64,000 bases of DNA from Agrostemma githago (GCA_958450325.1 OY288259.1:24980734-25044733); one strand, 5' to 3'; counted from the first letter of the stretch, positions 41,254 through 52,667 are shown. Notes: generated by a model not told the origin, from the sequence alone. A program made the numbers and translations.

Positions 41254-42651
41254 ATGGCAGGAAGAAGGAATCCGCCCCGAAACAACAACAGGAACAGGAA
41301 TGCAAGGCAGCCGGCTGTTCAGCCTGTGCCAGGATATGAAGAAATTGAATGCAGGGACGAGGCCCAAAGAGCTCGTTTAATTACCTTGATACCTAGGGTG
41401 ATGGAGGCTACCCGGTGCTGCTCGTCGCAATTCGCAATCGAGCTCGGTTTGAACGAGCAACTATTGCACCTCTTGTCTATGACCGGATTCGGTGGCTTAT
41501 GGACACTATGTGAGTTATCTTACCGAGTACTCACCTTAGAATTCTTAAGTTCATTTGAATTTGATAGACAAGAGAGCATGATTTCTTTTCGGTTGAACAA
41601 TGAGGAGCAATCCATCTACCTTAGTGAATTGTCCGAGTGTCTTAGGCTTACCTCTGACCAGGCTGAAGACATCCTAGACATACCTGAGAGTTCGAAAGCA
41701 CCTCCCTACTTTAAGTTATTTTCGGGTCGTAGTGCAACTGTCACCGCTATGGCGCTCAACGCCATCCCACACCCTACTATCCGCCTCTTCTTGCGGATTT
41801 TGAGTCATGTGGTTTTTCCACGCTCCGACATGAGTAAACTTCACTCATTGGAGGTGTTGATTTTAGGACACTACCTAAACCCCTTTAGGCAATCCCTGAA
41901 GGCGTTTAGTTCACCGGGTATGATCTGTGTCGGAATCTAGCGCCAGATCAGCGGATCTGGACAGATCGGTCGTGGAGCCATTGTCACCGCGCTAGCAAAG
42001 CGCTTTATTATGGGTTTTGGGGATACAATCACTTTTGAGAGTCTCACCGACCGCGTCCCTTTGCTAGACCGTAGCTACCTCTTCTCCACTTTGAAGTGGA
42101 TCTGGGGCAATCCCCCGGAATTTCTGTGGCGCGTCCGAGACAAGGTTTGGATGAAACTCCCGATTGTCGAAGGGACAATCCTACCCCCACTACTTGCATT
42201 ACAACCCACTCCCGAGGGTGAGAACACACCCGACCCACTGTGCTATTTCATTCCCGAGGAGCTCTTCATTTTCGGCGAGGGCGTTCAACCCCCTCGACGT
42301 AGGGTTCGTGTAGAGACCGAACCCGTTGAGACCGAGCCCCACAGGGCCACACACACACACACCTTGACCTTCCCGTTCGAGACTTCGAGTGCAGAGTTTC
42401 CGCACCCGTACCTGTTTATGTATGATCCAGTTTATGAGCACCATAGACGGGTACACAAGGGGATTAATCAGAGCATCGTCAACCGCGAGATTCACGAGTA
42501 CATGCTTACTCAAGGCATCTCGGCGCCTCAGCACCCGTCCTACTGGAGAGGTCCGGGAGATACTAGTGGTATTTTCCACGATTATGGGGTTGATCCAGCT
42601 GCTTGGGGTCCGGACTACGGGCACACCTACGGTGAGGAGCACAGTGGTTGA
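41254..42651 (+). pseudogene. Element B env-position ORF with one nonsense codon
   Basis: Starts at MAGRRNPPRNNNRNRN, a basic N-terminus like that in element A. The conserved region has TLEFLSSFEFD, ISFRLNNEEQ, HPTIRLFLRILSHVVFP and LEVLILGHYLN. A TAG at 41938-41940 interrupts the frame, which continues unchanged (ALAKRFIMGFGDTITFESL) to the stop at 42649-42651. The C-terminal half includes a Glu/Arg/Pro-rich stretch and a His/Tyr/Gly-rich end. No signal peptide or obvious membrane segment starts the ORF. Function in Athila-group elements is not known. Confidence 0.8.
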
Positions 42652-42904
42652 GAGGCTTGCGACAGTCGGGTCAGCAGGGTGGTACTAGCGGCTCAGGCCA
42701 GGGCGATACTGGAGCCGGTCCATCTGGGACCGGTGGAGACGATGAGATGGCTGATTAGCCGGTTTGGGGGAGCTACCATTGTATATACGATACTTTCTTT
42801 CCTTTTTATTTCTGTTTTTATTGTTTTGTTAGATTTTTTCTTCCCCTTAGGTCGAGTTGTCCTTAGGATTGGCTGTGGATTTGTTTGTCATATATGCTGT
42901 AGAG

Positions 42905-42944
42905 TCACATTGAGGACACTGTGACATTTAGGTTTGGGGGAGAA
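42905..42944 (+). other. Hairpin plus internal PPT-like tract (element B)
   Basis: TCACATTG agga CACTGTGA, eight-base arms with one mismatch, then ggtttgggggagaa six bases later. Homologous to 25213-25250. Confidence 0.6.
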
Positions 42945-43277
42945 TTTGTGTGTTTTTGTGTGCTTTTATTTTCTGTTGTGTGCTTTCAAAATTTTTAAAA
43001 GTTCAAAAAAATTGAAAAATCTGAAAAATCCAAAAAGATTTTATTTTTGTGTGCTTTGTGTCTGTCTTGTGTTTGTTGTGAAACATGCAAAACGGCGACG
43101 ATGACATTGCGTTTTACATGACCTCTCCTAATTGACAGCTAAATCCGTACCTGAATGCATGTAATACTTGAGATGAGATGATTTTGATATGGTTGCCTAT
43201 TGAACCGTTAATTGCCAGAGTAAATTTGATCATTTTGTCGGCAAACCACAAAAATTCTGAGGATTTAGAGCTTCCTA

Positions 43278-43301
43278 GGCCAGTAACATCTATAACTGGT
43301 C
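43278..43301 (+). other. Conserved 3' UTR hairpin (element B)
   Basis: GGCCAGT, 10-nt loop, ACTGGTC (one G-U pair), preceded by gatttagagcttcct. Homologues at 25499-25523 and, on the minus strand, 6858-6881, 11406-11429, 15954-15977 and 20502-20525. Confidence 0.6.
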
Positions 43302-44467
43302 TCATTTATATTTAGGAATTGAGTGGTTTCTCCTTATGGGATGTGTAACATAAATTTGCATAAATATGACGTCTGTCTCTTGATATTGAATACGTGTTTG
43401 GTTTGAGGAGGAGGTACATGAGGAAAGGCATTTCTGTTTTTGACGAGCTCCACATAGCCAAAATGACCCATTTTTACTACCCTGTAGATTTAGGTTATTT
43501 TTCCTCTGTTTAGCCCGTTTCAGCTGTTGTAAGCGAGTTTTCATGATATTTATATCAATTAGCTACAACCCAGAACAGCCTACCTTACCAGGACAGTCGC
43601 AGTGAACTTAATTGGAAATTATTCCACTAATCGGTCGTAATTTGGATTTTTACATCTTTTGGATCTTAGTGGGTAATACTGCTATGTGACTTTGTATTCG
43701 CCTTCCCCTTGTCTGAATTGGAAAAAAAATATAGAAGCATGAAAAAGAAAGAAAGAAAAAGAAAAAAAATGGAATTAGAAAAAGAACAAAAATTCCAAGA
43801 AAAAGAAAAGAAAAAACATATATGCTTCTTATAATATTTCGGGGAACGGTCGAGATTTTGTGACTAGAATTGAATTATAATTAGGAGGATGGCAAAATTC
43901 CCTCTTATGCTCTTTTGAGTTTTTATTTCTAGTTAGTGGCCAGAATTCATAGTTGAGGTTTTTGGATGGATAGTTTTTATTGTGTAGCTGCGATTACTGG
44001 TTTTAGCCCCACATTTCCATACGTGCTTTAGGCACAATCCATTTTATTCCCTCACATATAAGCCACTCTTTGTAAGTCCTTGGCATGTACTATGGTCCTG
44101 ATTGGTGGAACACGTGTTTAATTAGGGAGATTGATTTCATATTCGATTGCATGCATATTTCATAAGTCGAGTGAGTGTCTTTATTCTTTCCTATCTTCAC
44201 ATATATACTTACCCGTACTTATGAATGTCGAGCGACAACCGTAAGGAAGTCCGACATTATTGGTCTTGCAAGATTGAAAGTTTGGCAGGCAATTATTTGA
44301 TTATGGCATGATTATTGATCTCGTTGCATTCTTGTGCATTACATGTTTTCTCGTCGGTTTTAGTCGATTTTAGGAGAATGATTGTAATTCAGCTCTGAGT
44401 CGTGTTTTCACATCACTTGTCCTCGTTTGTATGTATTAGTTGTTTGCTTGAGGACAAGCAAAGGTTT

Positions 44468-44481
44468 GGTTTGGGGGAGTT
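44468..44481 (+). other. Element B polypurine tract
   Basis: ggtttgggggagtt immediately before the 3' LTR, preceded by ttgaggacaagcaaag, as in element A and in the array. Confidence 0.85.
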
Positions 44482-45853
44482 TGATCAACGTATTTTATAT
44501 CGTATTTTGTAGTCCTCCGATACCTATTTTTGAGCTCTTCTTCTTCCATATTTATTTGATTAATGTCGATTTCTATTAGAAAGTCGATACTGTCGGTCCT
44601 CGTGCTATTTTGTAGGTTAAGTGCAATTTCGAACATATTTTGGAGTAATAACCCGGATAGCCGAGACGAGGACGGAAGACGAGGAAGAAAACGAAAAGCC
44701 GAGAAGCAAAGGAATAACTCGAACACGAGCTCAGCAGCACCCACTCGATCGAGTAGTGCTAAGCACTCGATCGAGTGCCTCATATCCGTGCTCAAGATGG
44801 AGAGATCACGCATCCACTCGATCGAGTACCCTAGTGCACTCGATCGAGTGCGTTACACCCAGGCCGCAGATTGAATTTTTATTTATTTAGAATATTGGGC
44901 CTGTTTTGTAAGTCCAACTGACTTCTTTTAAATCAGTTCGAGGAGGATTGTCAGACATGACTTCTCATTCTATTTTTTTACACACATTACGTTACATTAG
45001 CTTAGGGTAGAAGACTACGTTCGTTTCCGGTTTTTCTTCGCAATATTCATCGTATTCCGTTCTTCCCTTTTCAGATCTCAAATTGTTCGGTATCGCTACT
45101 TTAATTTTAATTTTAATTTTAATTCCAATTCTCTAGTTTAATTTTTGTCTTAATTCCCTAGTTTAATTCTTGTCTTAATTCGTTCTTAGTTTTCATAGTT
45201 ATCTTATTTCAGTCTCGTAGTTTAATTTAATCCGCATTCATCATGTTTAATTGCAATTCATATTTTGTTAATTTAATTATAATCATCATGAGTAGCTAAT
45301 TTTTATCTAGGGTTTAAGGGGATCGATGAGTGTTAATTGGGTTATAGAAAATTGACCTGTCTCTGATTATATGAACTGTCGCCTGAATGTTGTTTTAATT
45401 CTGATTGATTAATTACTGGCCAGGATTAATTAGTTAGTATCACAATTAGGACTTTTCTCCGACCGGGTTAAGGACTAATTAGGTCACGACATTTTGGGTA
45501 GACTAGCTTAATTCTAGCGACGGCATGTTAAGTTTAGTTCTAAAGTTTGTAGCAGTGTCGATCGGACCTACACCTTAGACAGTTCGATTATTGATCTGTT
45601 AGTTGACTCCCTGACCCGATTGACATTCATTGTGAACCTGAGACCCTAGATCTCTTTATTATTGATTTACCTTATAGCAATTAGTTGATAGTCCACTCAA
45701 ATAAACGGAAAAACAGTGACCCGTAATCTTTAGTCTAGACCTTAGAACAAGTAATTGAGTCCCGTCTCCTGGTGGTTCGACCCCTACTTCACTATCTACA
45801 TTAGTTAGTGGACCTTAGGGTATCTTTGATTAGGGATACGACTACCCCTGTCA
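44482..45853 (+). repeat. Element B 3' LTR
   Basis: 1,372 bp. Differs from the 5' LTR by about 30 substitutions and a 12-bp attttaatttta-type expansion near 45110. Four palindromes at 44743-44851 are all intact. Followed by TSD agtta. Confidence 0.95.
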
Positions 45854-45858
45854 AGTTA
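45854..45858. repeat. Target-site duplication agtta, right copy
   Basis: Matches 29718-29722. Confidence 0.9.
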
Positions 45859-46025
45859 TCGTCATCAGCTCAGGTATGATTTCTATCTTATGGCTGGCAG
45901 GCCCTTTCACGCAAGTCTAATGAACTATAAATGACCCGATCGGAAGTCTGCTAGGTCTTAATCCTCGATTGGCCTGGTAGATACTCTGACTTTCGCCTTG
46001 TCCATGCCTCAGTCAGAGTGGGGGT
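45859..46025 (+). mobile_element. Element C 3' end with polypurine tract
   Basis: Continuation of 27947-29717 across element B. Ends with cagagtgggggttc (about 46012-46025), a PPT-like tract immediately before an LTR-like tatagacaccc. Confidence 0.55.
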
Positions 46026-46416
46026 TCTATAGACACCCACATTTTGACCGCCAGGTGTCTATAGCAGTTTCCAAAAAACACCCGATGATGATCGGACGTA
46101 AACGTGTTTCTACGCGCTCGGATATGGGCTCGAAACCATTAGTTGCTGGCTTAAGCATTTACGGATTACAAATCTCACAAAACCAACCTCAAATTCAGGC
46201 CCAGTGAGTCGTTTCCAATCAAATAAGACTAATTTGGGTCAAAACCGACACCGGAAATAAAACCGACTTTTAGCGATTGGGTCAAACCCCGGTCAAAGCC
46301 GTTTCCGAGACACAAAAAACAACCGTACAAAAATCAAAAGTCCAACCCAAATACAAAGCCCACAAAATACCCAACTTGAGGTCCAAAATATCGGACCCGT
46401 GCACTCCATCTGACCC

Positions 46417-46520
46417 ACTTGATCGAGTGCCAGCCCCACTCGATCGAGTGGGCTCTGAAACAGGCCCGGCTGCTTTGCTTTGGGCCACTCGACCGAGTCA
46501 GAGGCATACTCGGTCGAGTA
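46417..46520. promoter_or_regulatory. Four palindromes upstream of TATA in element C LTR
   Basis: cacttgatcgagtg 46417-46430, ccactcgatcgagtgg about 46436-46451, cactcgaccgagtc 46486-46499 and tactcggtcgagta about 46507-46520, all just upstream of TATA at 46549. Same motif family as element B. Confidence 0.6.
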
Positions 46521-46548
46521 ACTCTAGACGAGGGTGCATGGCAATCTC

Positions 46549-46556
46549 TATATAAA
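46549..46556 (+). promoter_or_regulatory. TATA box of element C LTR
   Basis: tatataaa in atctctatataaacacc, a good plant TATA box. A start site would fall about 30 bp on, near the first 109-bp repeat. Confidence 0.65.
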
Positions 46557-46582
46557 CACCCTCTTGCATGCACAACTGAACA

Positions 46583-46914
46583 CTTTTACACACATCTCAT
46601 ACAACCCTAAAAAAAACCCTAATCTTCACCCATCACAACTCATCCTCTTCAACTTTAAACCCTAGCATCTAGGAACCCTAAACCACCATAACTTTTACAC
46701 ACATCTCATACAACCCTAAAAAAAACCCTAATCTTCACCCATCACAACTCATCTTCTTCAACTTTAAACCCTAGCATCTAGGAACCCTAAACCACCATAA
46801 CTTTTACACACATCTCATACAACCCTAAAAAAAAAACCCTAATCTTCACCCATCACAACTCATCCTCTTCAACCTTAAACCCTAGCATCTAGGAACCCTA
46901 AACCACCATAACTT
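46583..46914 (+). repeat. 109-bp tandem repeat, three copies
   Basis: Copies start at 46583, 46692 and 46801 (cttttacacacatctcatac...). Each contains three AAACCCTA-type elements. The third has two extra A in its A-run. Confidence 0.93.
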
Positions 46915-47857
46915 AACTTACATTAACCTCGATTCTCCCGTGCTAAAGCCACAACTAACGAGATCTATCCAAGACTAAGAAACATGTAGGTTGAGGGTGC
47001 AAAATCCCGTTCTTCTCTTTTTCCTTCTTCTCCTTGTCCGTCCGTCTCGACGTCGTCCCTTTTTTTCGTTTTTTTTTTTATTTTGTTATCGCGTCTCTAA
47101 TATCGATAGTATTATTAGTATAAAACATTAAAATACTTACAGATTCGTGTCGAGTGCGAATGATGACGGAATAAGGAAATCCGAATATACAAGGGTGTTT
47201 CACCCAACGTTGCCGATCGCTTATCCCGACACCCCTAACGCTTGATTGTTGAAGTAAGTCAACGTAAACAATAGTTTTTTTTACTTTTGTTCGCGTCATC
47301 GTTAACCGCCTATTCCATCGATTTCAAAACTATTTTCGAGTCAAACATCTTTTTTTAGTTAAGGTCGAAACCCGTTGACGCAGATCCGACATCACACAAT
47401 CCGCAAGGATTTATTACGATGTCGGGATGCCGAGGGAATCAAGTCCAGTCTTTCAATTCAAGTAAAGTGTCAATCTATTAGATTCGATACCAATTCAATA
47501 ATTGGACGTCGAATCTAAACGATTTAGTCAACTAATTTAACTAACACGATTTTCGTTGATGCTAAAATAGTTGTCATCTAATTCGTTAGAATTAATTACG
47601 ACACTATAAACGCGGAGAAAATCTATATCGTCTTAGTTAATTTAAACGACTTATAGCAAAAAAATTTCAAGTTTCACTCTAATATTCGATATCGATTCAC
47701 TAATCGAATATCGGATATGACGAGCATCAAAGTCCGAATTGAGCATAAATCTTACAATATTTATGCCCGATTCAACAAACTCATCGAATTATCAAAATCA
47801 AAAGGCAATTTCGAAATCGATAACAAATTGCAAAGCGAAACCTAGTTCGTACAGGGG

Positions 47858-48076
47858 GCACTCGATCGAGTGCCTAGTCCACTCAGTCGAGTGGCACCCC
47901 AAAAACGAGACATAATGTTATTTTGACAACCACTCGGTCGAGTCTTGCAATGACTCGATCGAGTGTTCGTGCACTCGGTCGAGTTCCCTCATAACTCGGT
48001 CGAGTGATGTCACGAAATCCAGACAGAAGCTTCTTCAGAGGTCCACTCGGTCGAGTCCCTCAATGACTCGGTCGAG
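47858..48076. repeat. Second palindrome array, eight sites
   Basis: Eight ACTCGATCGAGT/ACTCGGTCGAGT-type sites with one-base variants in about 220 bp. Surrounding sequence is not coding. Whether it lies in the element C LTR or in another element is unresolved. Confidence 0.7.
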
Positions 48077-48254
48077 TGGCCCCTTTATCACGTCAAACCG
48101 AGTGGCCCCTGTATCTCTTGCACTCATGCATGCCCCCATGTCCAGTCTTGAGGCCGGGTTCGTCAACCTGAATGTATATTTAAATATACATGTCACACTT
48201 AGTGGGAGTAACCTAATCGTCCTTTTAACATGGTCCCGAATAGTCAATGTAGTA

Positions 48255-50130
48255 TAACGTTTAGGTTATCTAATTAACAGATAAGCAGGCATGTCACATT
48301 ACAAATCGACATGTATACAATGTGAGATACACATGAAGTAATTTCAGTTAACATGCGAATCAATTTAAATATATAAGACATGTAGGTTATATAGAATAAA
48401 GTAATACATAAATCATATGAGTATCATGTGAATAGAATACAGTAAAGCATGGATCATGGATTCATAGAAGTGTCATGTGAGAATAGAGTAAGACATACAT
48501 AATACAAATCATATGAAACATAATATCAATCAAAATCAATATTCAGGCAAGACATATAACAAAACATCACTTCTCATTATCAAGCATTTCAATCACATCA
48601 TTAGTCATAGGAGTATAGAACAGTAACCAAGCATACTAACACATGTGATGTAGAAAACTGTAGTCATTTACTTTTAAAAACAATGGTTTCCTTTCACATA
48701 ATGCACGGGACGTGACTAGTAATGTCTCATGCACACTTAAGGCTTACATCACACCATAAGTGCGGATGAGAACATCAATCCCGCCAATCATATCGATACT
48801 AGGAGGTTTAAATCTCACTCCTAGTGCTCAATAAGATCGAACAACAGTTATGATTTGATTTAGAACTCTAATCACGGGGGAGAACAGACTGCTGATAATG
48901 TAGATGACAACTCGCAGAAGCCTACCCACACCACCGCGACGCCCACTGACAACACGCAGAAGTCAGGGAAAAGAATCACGTACACAATCGTGAATAAAAG
49001 TGCCCAAGATATCAAAAAGAGAGTAGAGTCGATCAGTCCCTTGTCAAATACATGCGCACGTACCCCCTAACACAACTCTCAGACTCCCGCAGGTCCTCAG
49101 TGTTAGCCGGTGACTACTACTCTAACGACAATCCATCCACACGCAGCTTCAGGATGTGTTGTCCGTACTCTCATAGCAAAAGCTCTCTGAGCAATCTCCC
49201 GTCACGTCGATCTCTAAACCTAGGCATAATATTGCCCAACATCTAATGATACTACGATATAGATTGTCTATATGAGACATATAAGGATACTGGACACTTA
49301 GACTCCCGTAGGATCATTGGTTCAGACAATTAGAATGATCGCATACCACCCCGGAGGTACAGTTGCTACATATGGCTCACTTGGTATCGAAAGGTCAGAC
49401 TCCCGTAGGAACTTAGTTCAGATAACCGGAAGGATGCATACTGTTCCATAGGTACAGAAGCTCCAAGAAACGGAACACTGGGAAGGTCCACTGATTCATA
49501 TAGGCACTGACTGACCCGAAGGTACAACAGTTCCTTAAGCTAATTTAGGAACGATTTACTAAACGATCATAACAATTATATTAATTGTATTTTACTTGAC
49601 TGAATATCTTAAGTATATTTAATGTTAGAGATTTGGAACGTTTTATTTGATGTATATTATTTGAAGCATTTATTAGTTGAGATTTGAATAAAGATTCAAT
49701 TATTTCTAAGTACATTATTTAGATGAGTTTCTTTATCTTGACTTGGTTTATGTGGACATAACAAGTCAAAGTTTAACCAAGATAGACTAGTCAACTCTTA
49801 GTTTTGACTTAGTCACTAGTTAGTCCTTATGTGGTTATTAATAAGTTTAAGGGTTGTTTAGCACATTTAAGCATGTTTAACCTAGTACATTTGGGCATAA
49901 GTATTTAGTAGATTTATACTTCAAGTGTACGTATTTAGTATTTTTATACGGTTTCGTATTTGTACAAGTATACTTATCTTTTAAAACCTATTTATACTTA
50001 GTAAAATATTTCAAAAATCAAATAAATTTATAATAATTATAATAATTATTTTTAAACTTATCAAGTATTATATTTCTCAAAACTTAGAGTTTTACAAAAA
50101 TAAATTTAAGTAATAACGAAATCGGTAACA
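48255..50130. other. Non-coding AT-rich region, no gene recognised
   Basis: No ORF with a recognisable product. At 49080-49530 there are degenerate repeats: agactcccg(c/t)agg at 49080, 49300 and 49397, and ggtacag/ggtacaac at about 49371, 49452 and 49520. The rest (49560-50130) is AT-rich. It may be old LTR sequence; this is a guess. Confidence 0.4.
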
Positions 50131-50164
50131 TTATTTTATTTTATTTTGAAACCCCAAACCGGGA

Positions 50165-51220
50165 TTACACTTCATTAGCTAGATCATTAAAAACAGCAAG
50201 TTCCAATCTAAATGGGATGACAGCCTCCCATGTTTTTGAACCAGGTGAAGAAAGAAAATGAGCAAACTCGTGAGCAACCACGTTATTTTTTTGGTTAACA
50301 AATGCCCATTTAACATTATCAAAAGATCTTCCTTCTTCTCGGATTGCTGCCACCAGATCATAAAACTCATTCCTCCCCGACTTCTCCTCCCTGATAGCCA
50401 AGACCAGCTCTTGACAATCGGTCTCAAAGATAACTCTGCTACAACCACGTCTTCGAGCTTCGATAACCGCTTCAAGTGTCGCCATAGCTTCCGCCTCCCT
50501 CACTTCCATTTGTCTTCTGCAATTGCTTGCCAAAGCCCACAGCACCGCACCATCTTCGTCCCTGCAAATAGCCCCTGTTCTCGTTCCTCTACCTTCCGCC
50601 ACCCCTGCATCCGTATTAACCTTCACCCATCCACGTGCCGGTTTTGCCCATCCCCTTCCCCTACCCTCCTCCAACCTCACCACTCCGCCCCTCCCCCTCG
50701 GACCTTCATTCCCATGTTCCGTTTCCAGCTCAAGAATGCACTCCCCAACCCGTCTGACTACCTCCTGATATTGAACTCGATTCTGCTCAAACACCCATTT
50801 ATTCCGGGCACCCCATATAGCCCAACACCCCGTCATAAACTTCCCTCGCTCCTCTTCCCCCATCTCCCTCCACACATCCTCCACCCACTCCCTCACCCGC
50901 TCATGCCCCACTTCCTTCTTTATCTCCAACCCCAACCCATCCCAAACCCCCCCAAGCCACCCACACCCCTTGGTTAACTGAAGACAAGATTCCACCTCGG
51001 CCTCGCAAATAGGGCACCCGACATTAATTGACAAGGTTCGTCGGCCAATATTACCCTTCGTCGGAAAAGCTTCATTGCACAACTGCCAAAAAAATATCTT
51101 TACCCTTGGTAGCACATTAGCCCTCCAAACATTCCGCCATAACCACGCCTCTTTAGTACAACATGAAGGGCCCGCACCCGAATCACCCACCCGCACCAAG
51201 CGTTGATAAGCAGATTTCAC
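50165..51220 (-). pseudogene. LINE zinc-binding region and RNase H
   Basis: 351 open codons. The first part has KSAYQRL, WRANVLPRVKIFFWQL and CPICEAEVES, the RT-associated zinc-binding region. The RNase H part has VNTDAGV, the REAEAMATLEA Glu, ETDCQELVLA and NNVVAHEFAH, so its acidic residues are kept. Ends at TAA 50165-50167, shortly before the A-rich tail. The long open frame suggests the insertion is not very old. Confidence 0.88.
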
Positions 51221-51813
51221 AGAGTATCTACCATTTCACTCGCTATCCCAACACCACTCATCCTCCTTTTCACCATAAGGAGGTTTCATATTGAAGATAA
51301 CATCTTGGTCTCCAGGAAGAAACAGAGATCTTATCTTACTTGTATCCCAGCCTCGCCCATTCAGCAAAACGAGATCAGCAACACACCAATTCGCTGCCAG
51401 TGGATTCTTAGGAGTGAGAACTCTTCTTCCCCCCTCCTCTTTAAGCCATGGCACCTCCCAAATATTCGTCCCCAAGCCATTCCCCAGCTTCTTCCGCGCC
51501 CCTCCAAGAACAGCCTCTCTCGCCCCCAAGATGCTCCTCCAAGTAAAGCTCGGATTTCGTCCCAACTCAGCCACTTCAAAAGCACGGTCAGCAAATACCT
51601 CGCCCTCAAAACGCGAACCATAAGACTCTCCTTCTCCGTCATCAGTCTCCACACATTCTTCCCGAGTAAGGCCACATTAAAAGCATGGTAGTCCCGGAAC
51701 CCAAGCCCACCCAAACACTTGGATTTACACAGATTCCTCCATGCAACCCAAGGTATTTTCCGCCTTCCATTGTCAGCTCCCCACCAAAATTTAGAGACTA
51801 TAGACCGTAATTC
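51221..51813 (-). pseudogene. LINE RT C-terminal segment, frameshifted
   Basis: Frame 1 gives KFWWGADNGRRKIPWVAW and GGLGFRDYHAFNVALLGK, then near 51600-51640 the similarity passes to another frame (NPSFTWRSILGAREAVLGG, WLKEEGGRRVLTPKNP). A stop at 51236-51238 precedes the next segment in the same frame. So at least one frameshift and two nonsense codons lie between the RT core and RNase H. Confidence 0.8.
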
Positions 51814-52386
51814 CTAGCAAAAGTTGTTTGGAAGCCGAAAGACACTCATAGCATAGGTCGAGATTGATTGGGCCATTGCCTTTATCAATACCTCTCTCCC
51901 TGCTTTCGACAACAACATCCCCTTCCAACCCTGCAATTTCTTATAAATCTTATCTCGCAATAAACTCGTTAGAACTTTCTTGGACTGACCTACTGAAGTA
52001 GGGAGCCCAAGGTACTTTCCTGGTGTGTCAACCACAGAAACACCAAGACAACCTGCAATTTGTCGCTTCCTCGCCTCACCCGTACCCTTACTAAAAGACG
52101 CCATCGTCTTATCGAGATTCACACACTGACCTGAGGCACGCTCATAATCCTTCAGAATATCTCTTATTGTTTTAGCCTCCGAAATTTTAGTCTTCACGAA
52201 GAAGATACTATCGTCCGCGAACAAAAGATGAGTAATCGACGGTGCCCCCCGGGCCACCCGAATCCCATGAATAGTCTGTCTCTCAGCAGCCCTCCTCATC
52301 AGGCTCGATAGAACCTCCGCGCAAAGAATGAACAAATACGGAGAAAGTGGGTCTCCCTGTTTCCCCTTGATCTCCTTGGCATCCAT
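51814..52386 (-). pseudogene. LINE reverse transcriptase fragment
   Basis: Begins near QGDPLSPYLFILCAEVLSS. It has the catalytic LLFADDSIFF (the FADD box) and the downstream YLGLPTSVGQSKK and KLQGWKGMLLSKAGREVLIK motifs of plant L1 RT. Ends in a nonsense codon at 51814-51816; the same frame continues past it. Confidence 0.9.
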
Positions 52387-52667
52387 GAACCCGACCTAGC
52401 CCTAGTTTCCTTCTTATTGATTTAACTCGCTTTCCATTATCATTAGTTGTTTGGTTTGCCTTTTTATTTCATGTTATAGACTTTAGTTTAGTCATTAATC
52501 AATCCTAGTCAATCACCCGTGTTTCGCTAGAACTTAGTCTAGAATTATAGCATCCTCTAGTTTGAAACTCCCGTCCCTGAGGATCGACTCGACTTACTCT
52601 AGCTATCTAGCTTAGGTTCGTTGATATTATTTTGATCAGTAGGATAGACGACAAACTCATACCATCA
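52387..52667 (+). repeat. LTR fragment (U5 end)
   Basis: Sequence such as cccgtccctgaggatcgactcg, running to an end accatca, is the style of the 3' end of the A and D LTRs. It lies between the LINE truncation point and the Harbinger remnant, which resumes immediately after 52667. The family is not one of those named here. Confidence 0.45.

Larger units (their letters stand above)
42652..44481 (+). other. Element B 3' UTR with hairpins and PPT
   Basis: Non-coding. It is the template for recognising the array's 3' UTR: segments at 42830-42945, 43240-43520 and 43980-44350 match the minus strand of array internals. It holds internal PPT-like tracts at 42763-42772 and 42931-42944, hairpins at 42905-42924 and 43278-43301, an A-rich aaagaaag tract at 43720-43815, and the terminal PPT ggtttgggggagtt at 44468-44481. 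Confidence 0.85.
29723..45853 (+). mobile_element. Element B: complete Athila-like LTR retrotransposon with nested insertions
   Basis: Two LTRs (29723-31083, 44482-45853), tRNA-Asp PBS, gag, protease, RT, RNase H, integrase, env-position ORF, 3' UTR and PPT, in that order, bounded by TSD agtta. By eye I count about 30 substitutions and a 12-bp indel between the LTRs, near 2% divergence, so insertion is fairly recent. Coding is lost through a TGA between gag and protease, a hAT insertion in RT, a CACTA-type insertion in integrase, a frameshift near 39695 and a TAG in the env-position ORF. It is the closest autonomous-type relative of the tandem array units in this window. Confidence 0.95.
46026..48254 (+). 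mobile_element. Element C 3' LTR (right boundary not found)
   Basis: Starts tatagacacccacattttgacc after the PPT. Large plant gypsy LTRs often begin TGTAGACACCC, so the expected G appears changed to A. It has four CTCGATCGAG-type palindromes at 46417-46520, TATA at 46549-46556 and three 109-bp repeats at 46583-46914. A second palindrome array lies at 47858-48076. I could not locate the LTR end; the stated end is only the last related feature. Confidence 0.45.
50131..52386 (-). mobile_element. 5'-truncated L1-type LINE
   Basis: On the minus strand the order is RT palm, RT thumb region, zinc-binding RT-associated region and a C-terminal plant-type RNase H, ending in an A-rich tail (taaaat repeats, 50131-50147). 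ORF1, endonuclease and the RT N-terminus are missing, as in typical 5' truncation. Its truncated end abuts an LTR fragment. Confidence 0.88.

Noticed and set aside
50258..50977. 239-codon + strand ORF, Pro/Ser-rich
   Set aside because: It is antisense to the open LINE RNase H region; the codon bias of the minus-strand gene leaves the opposite frame open.
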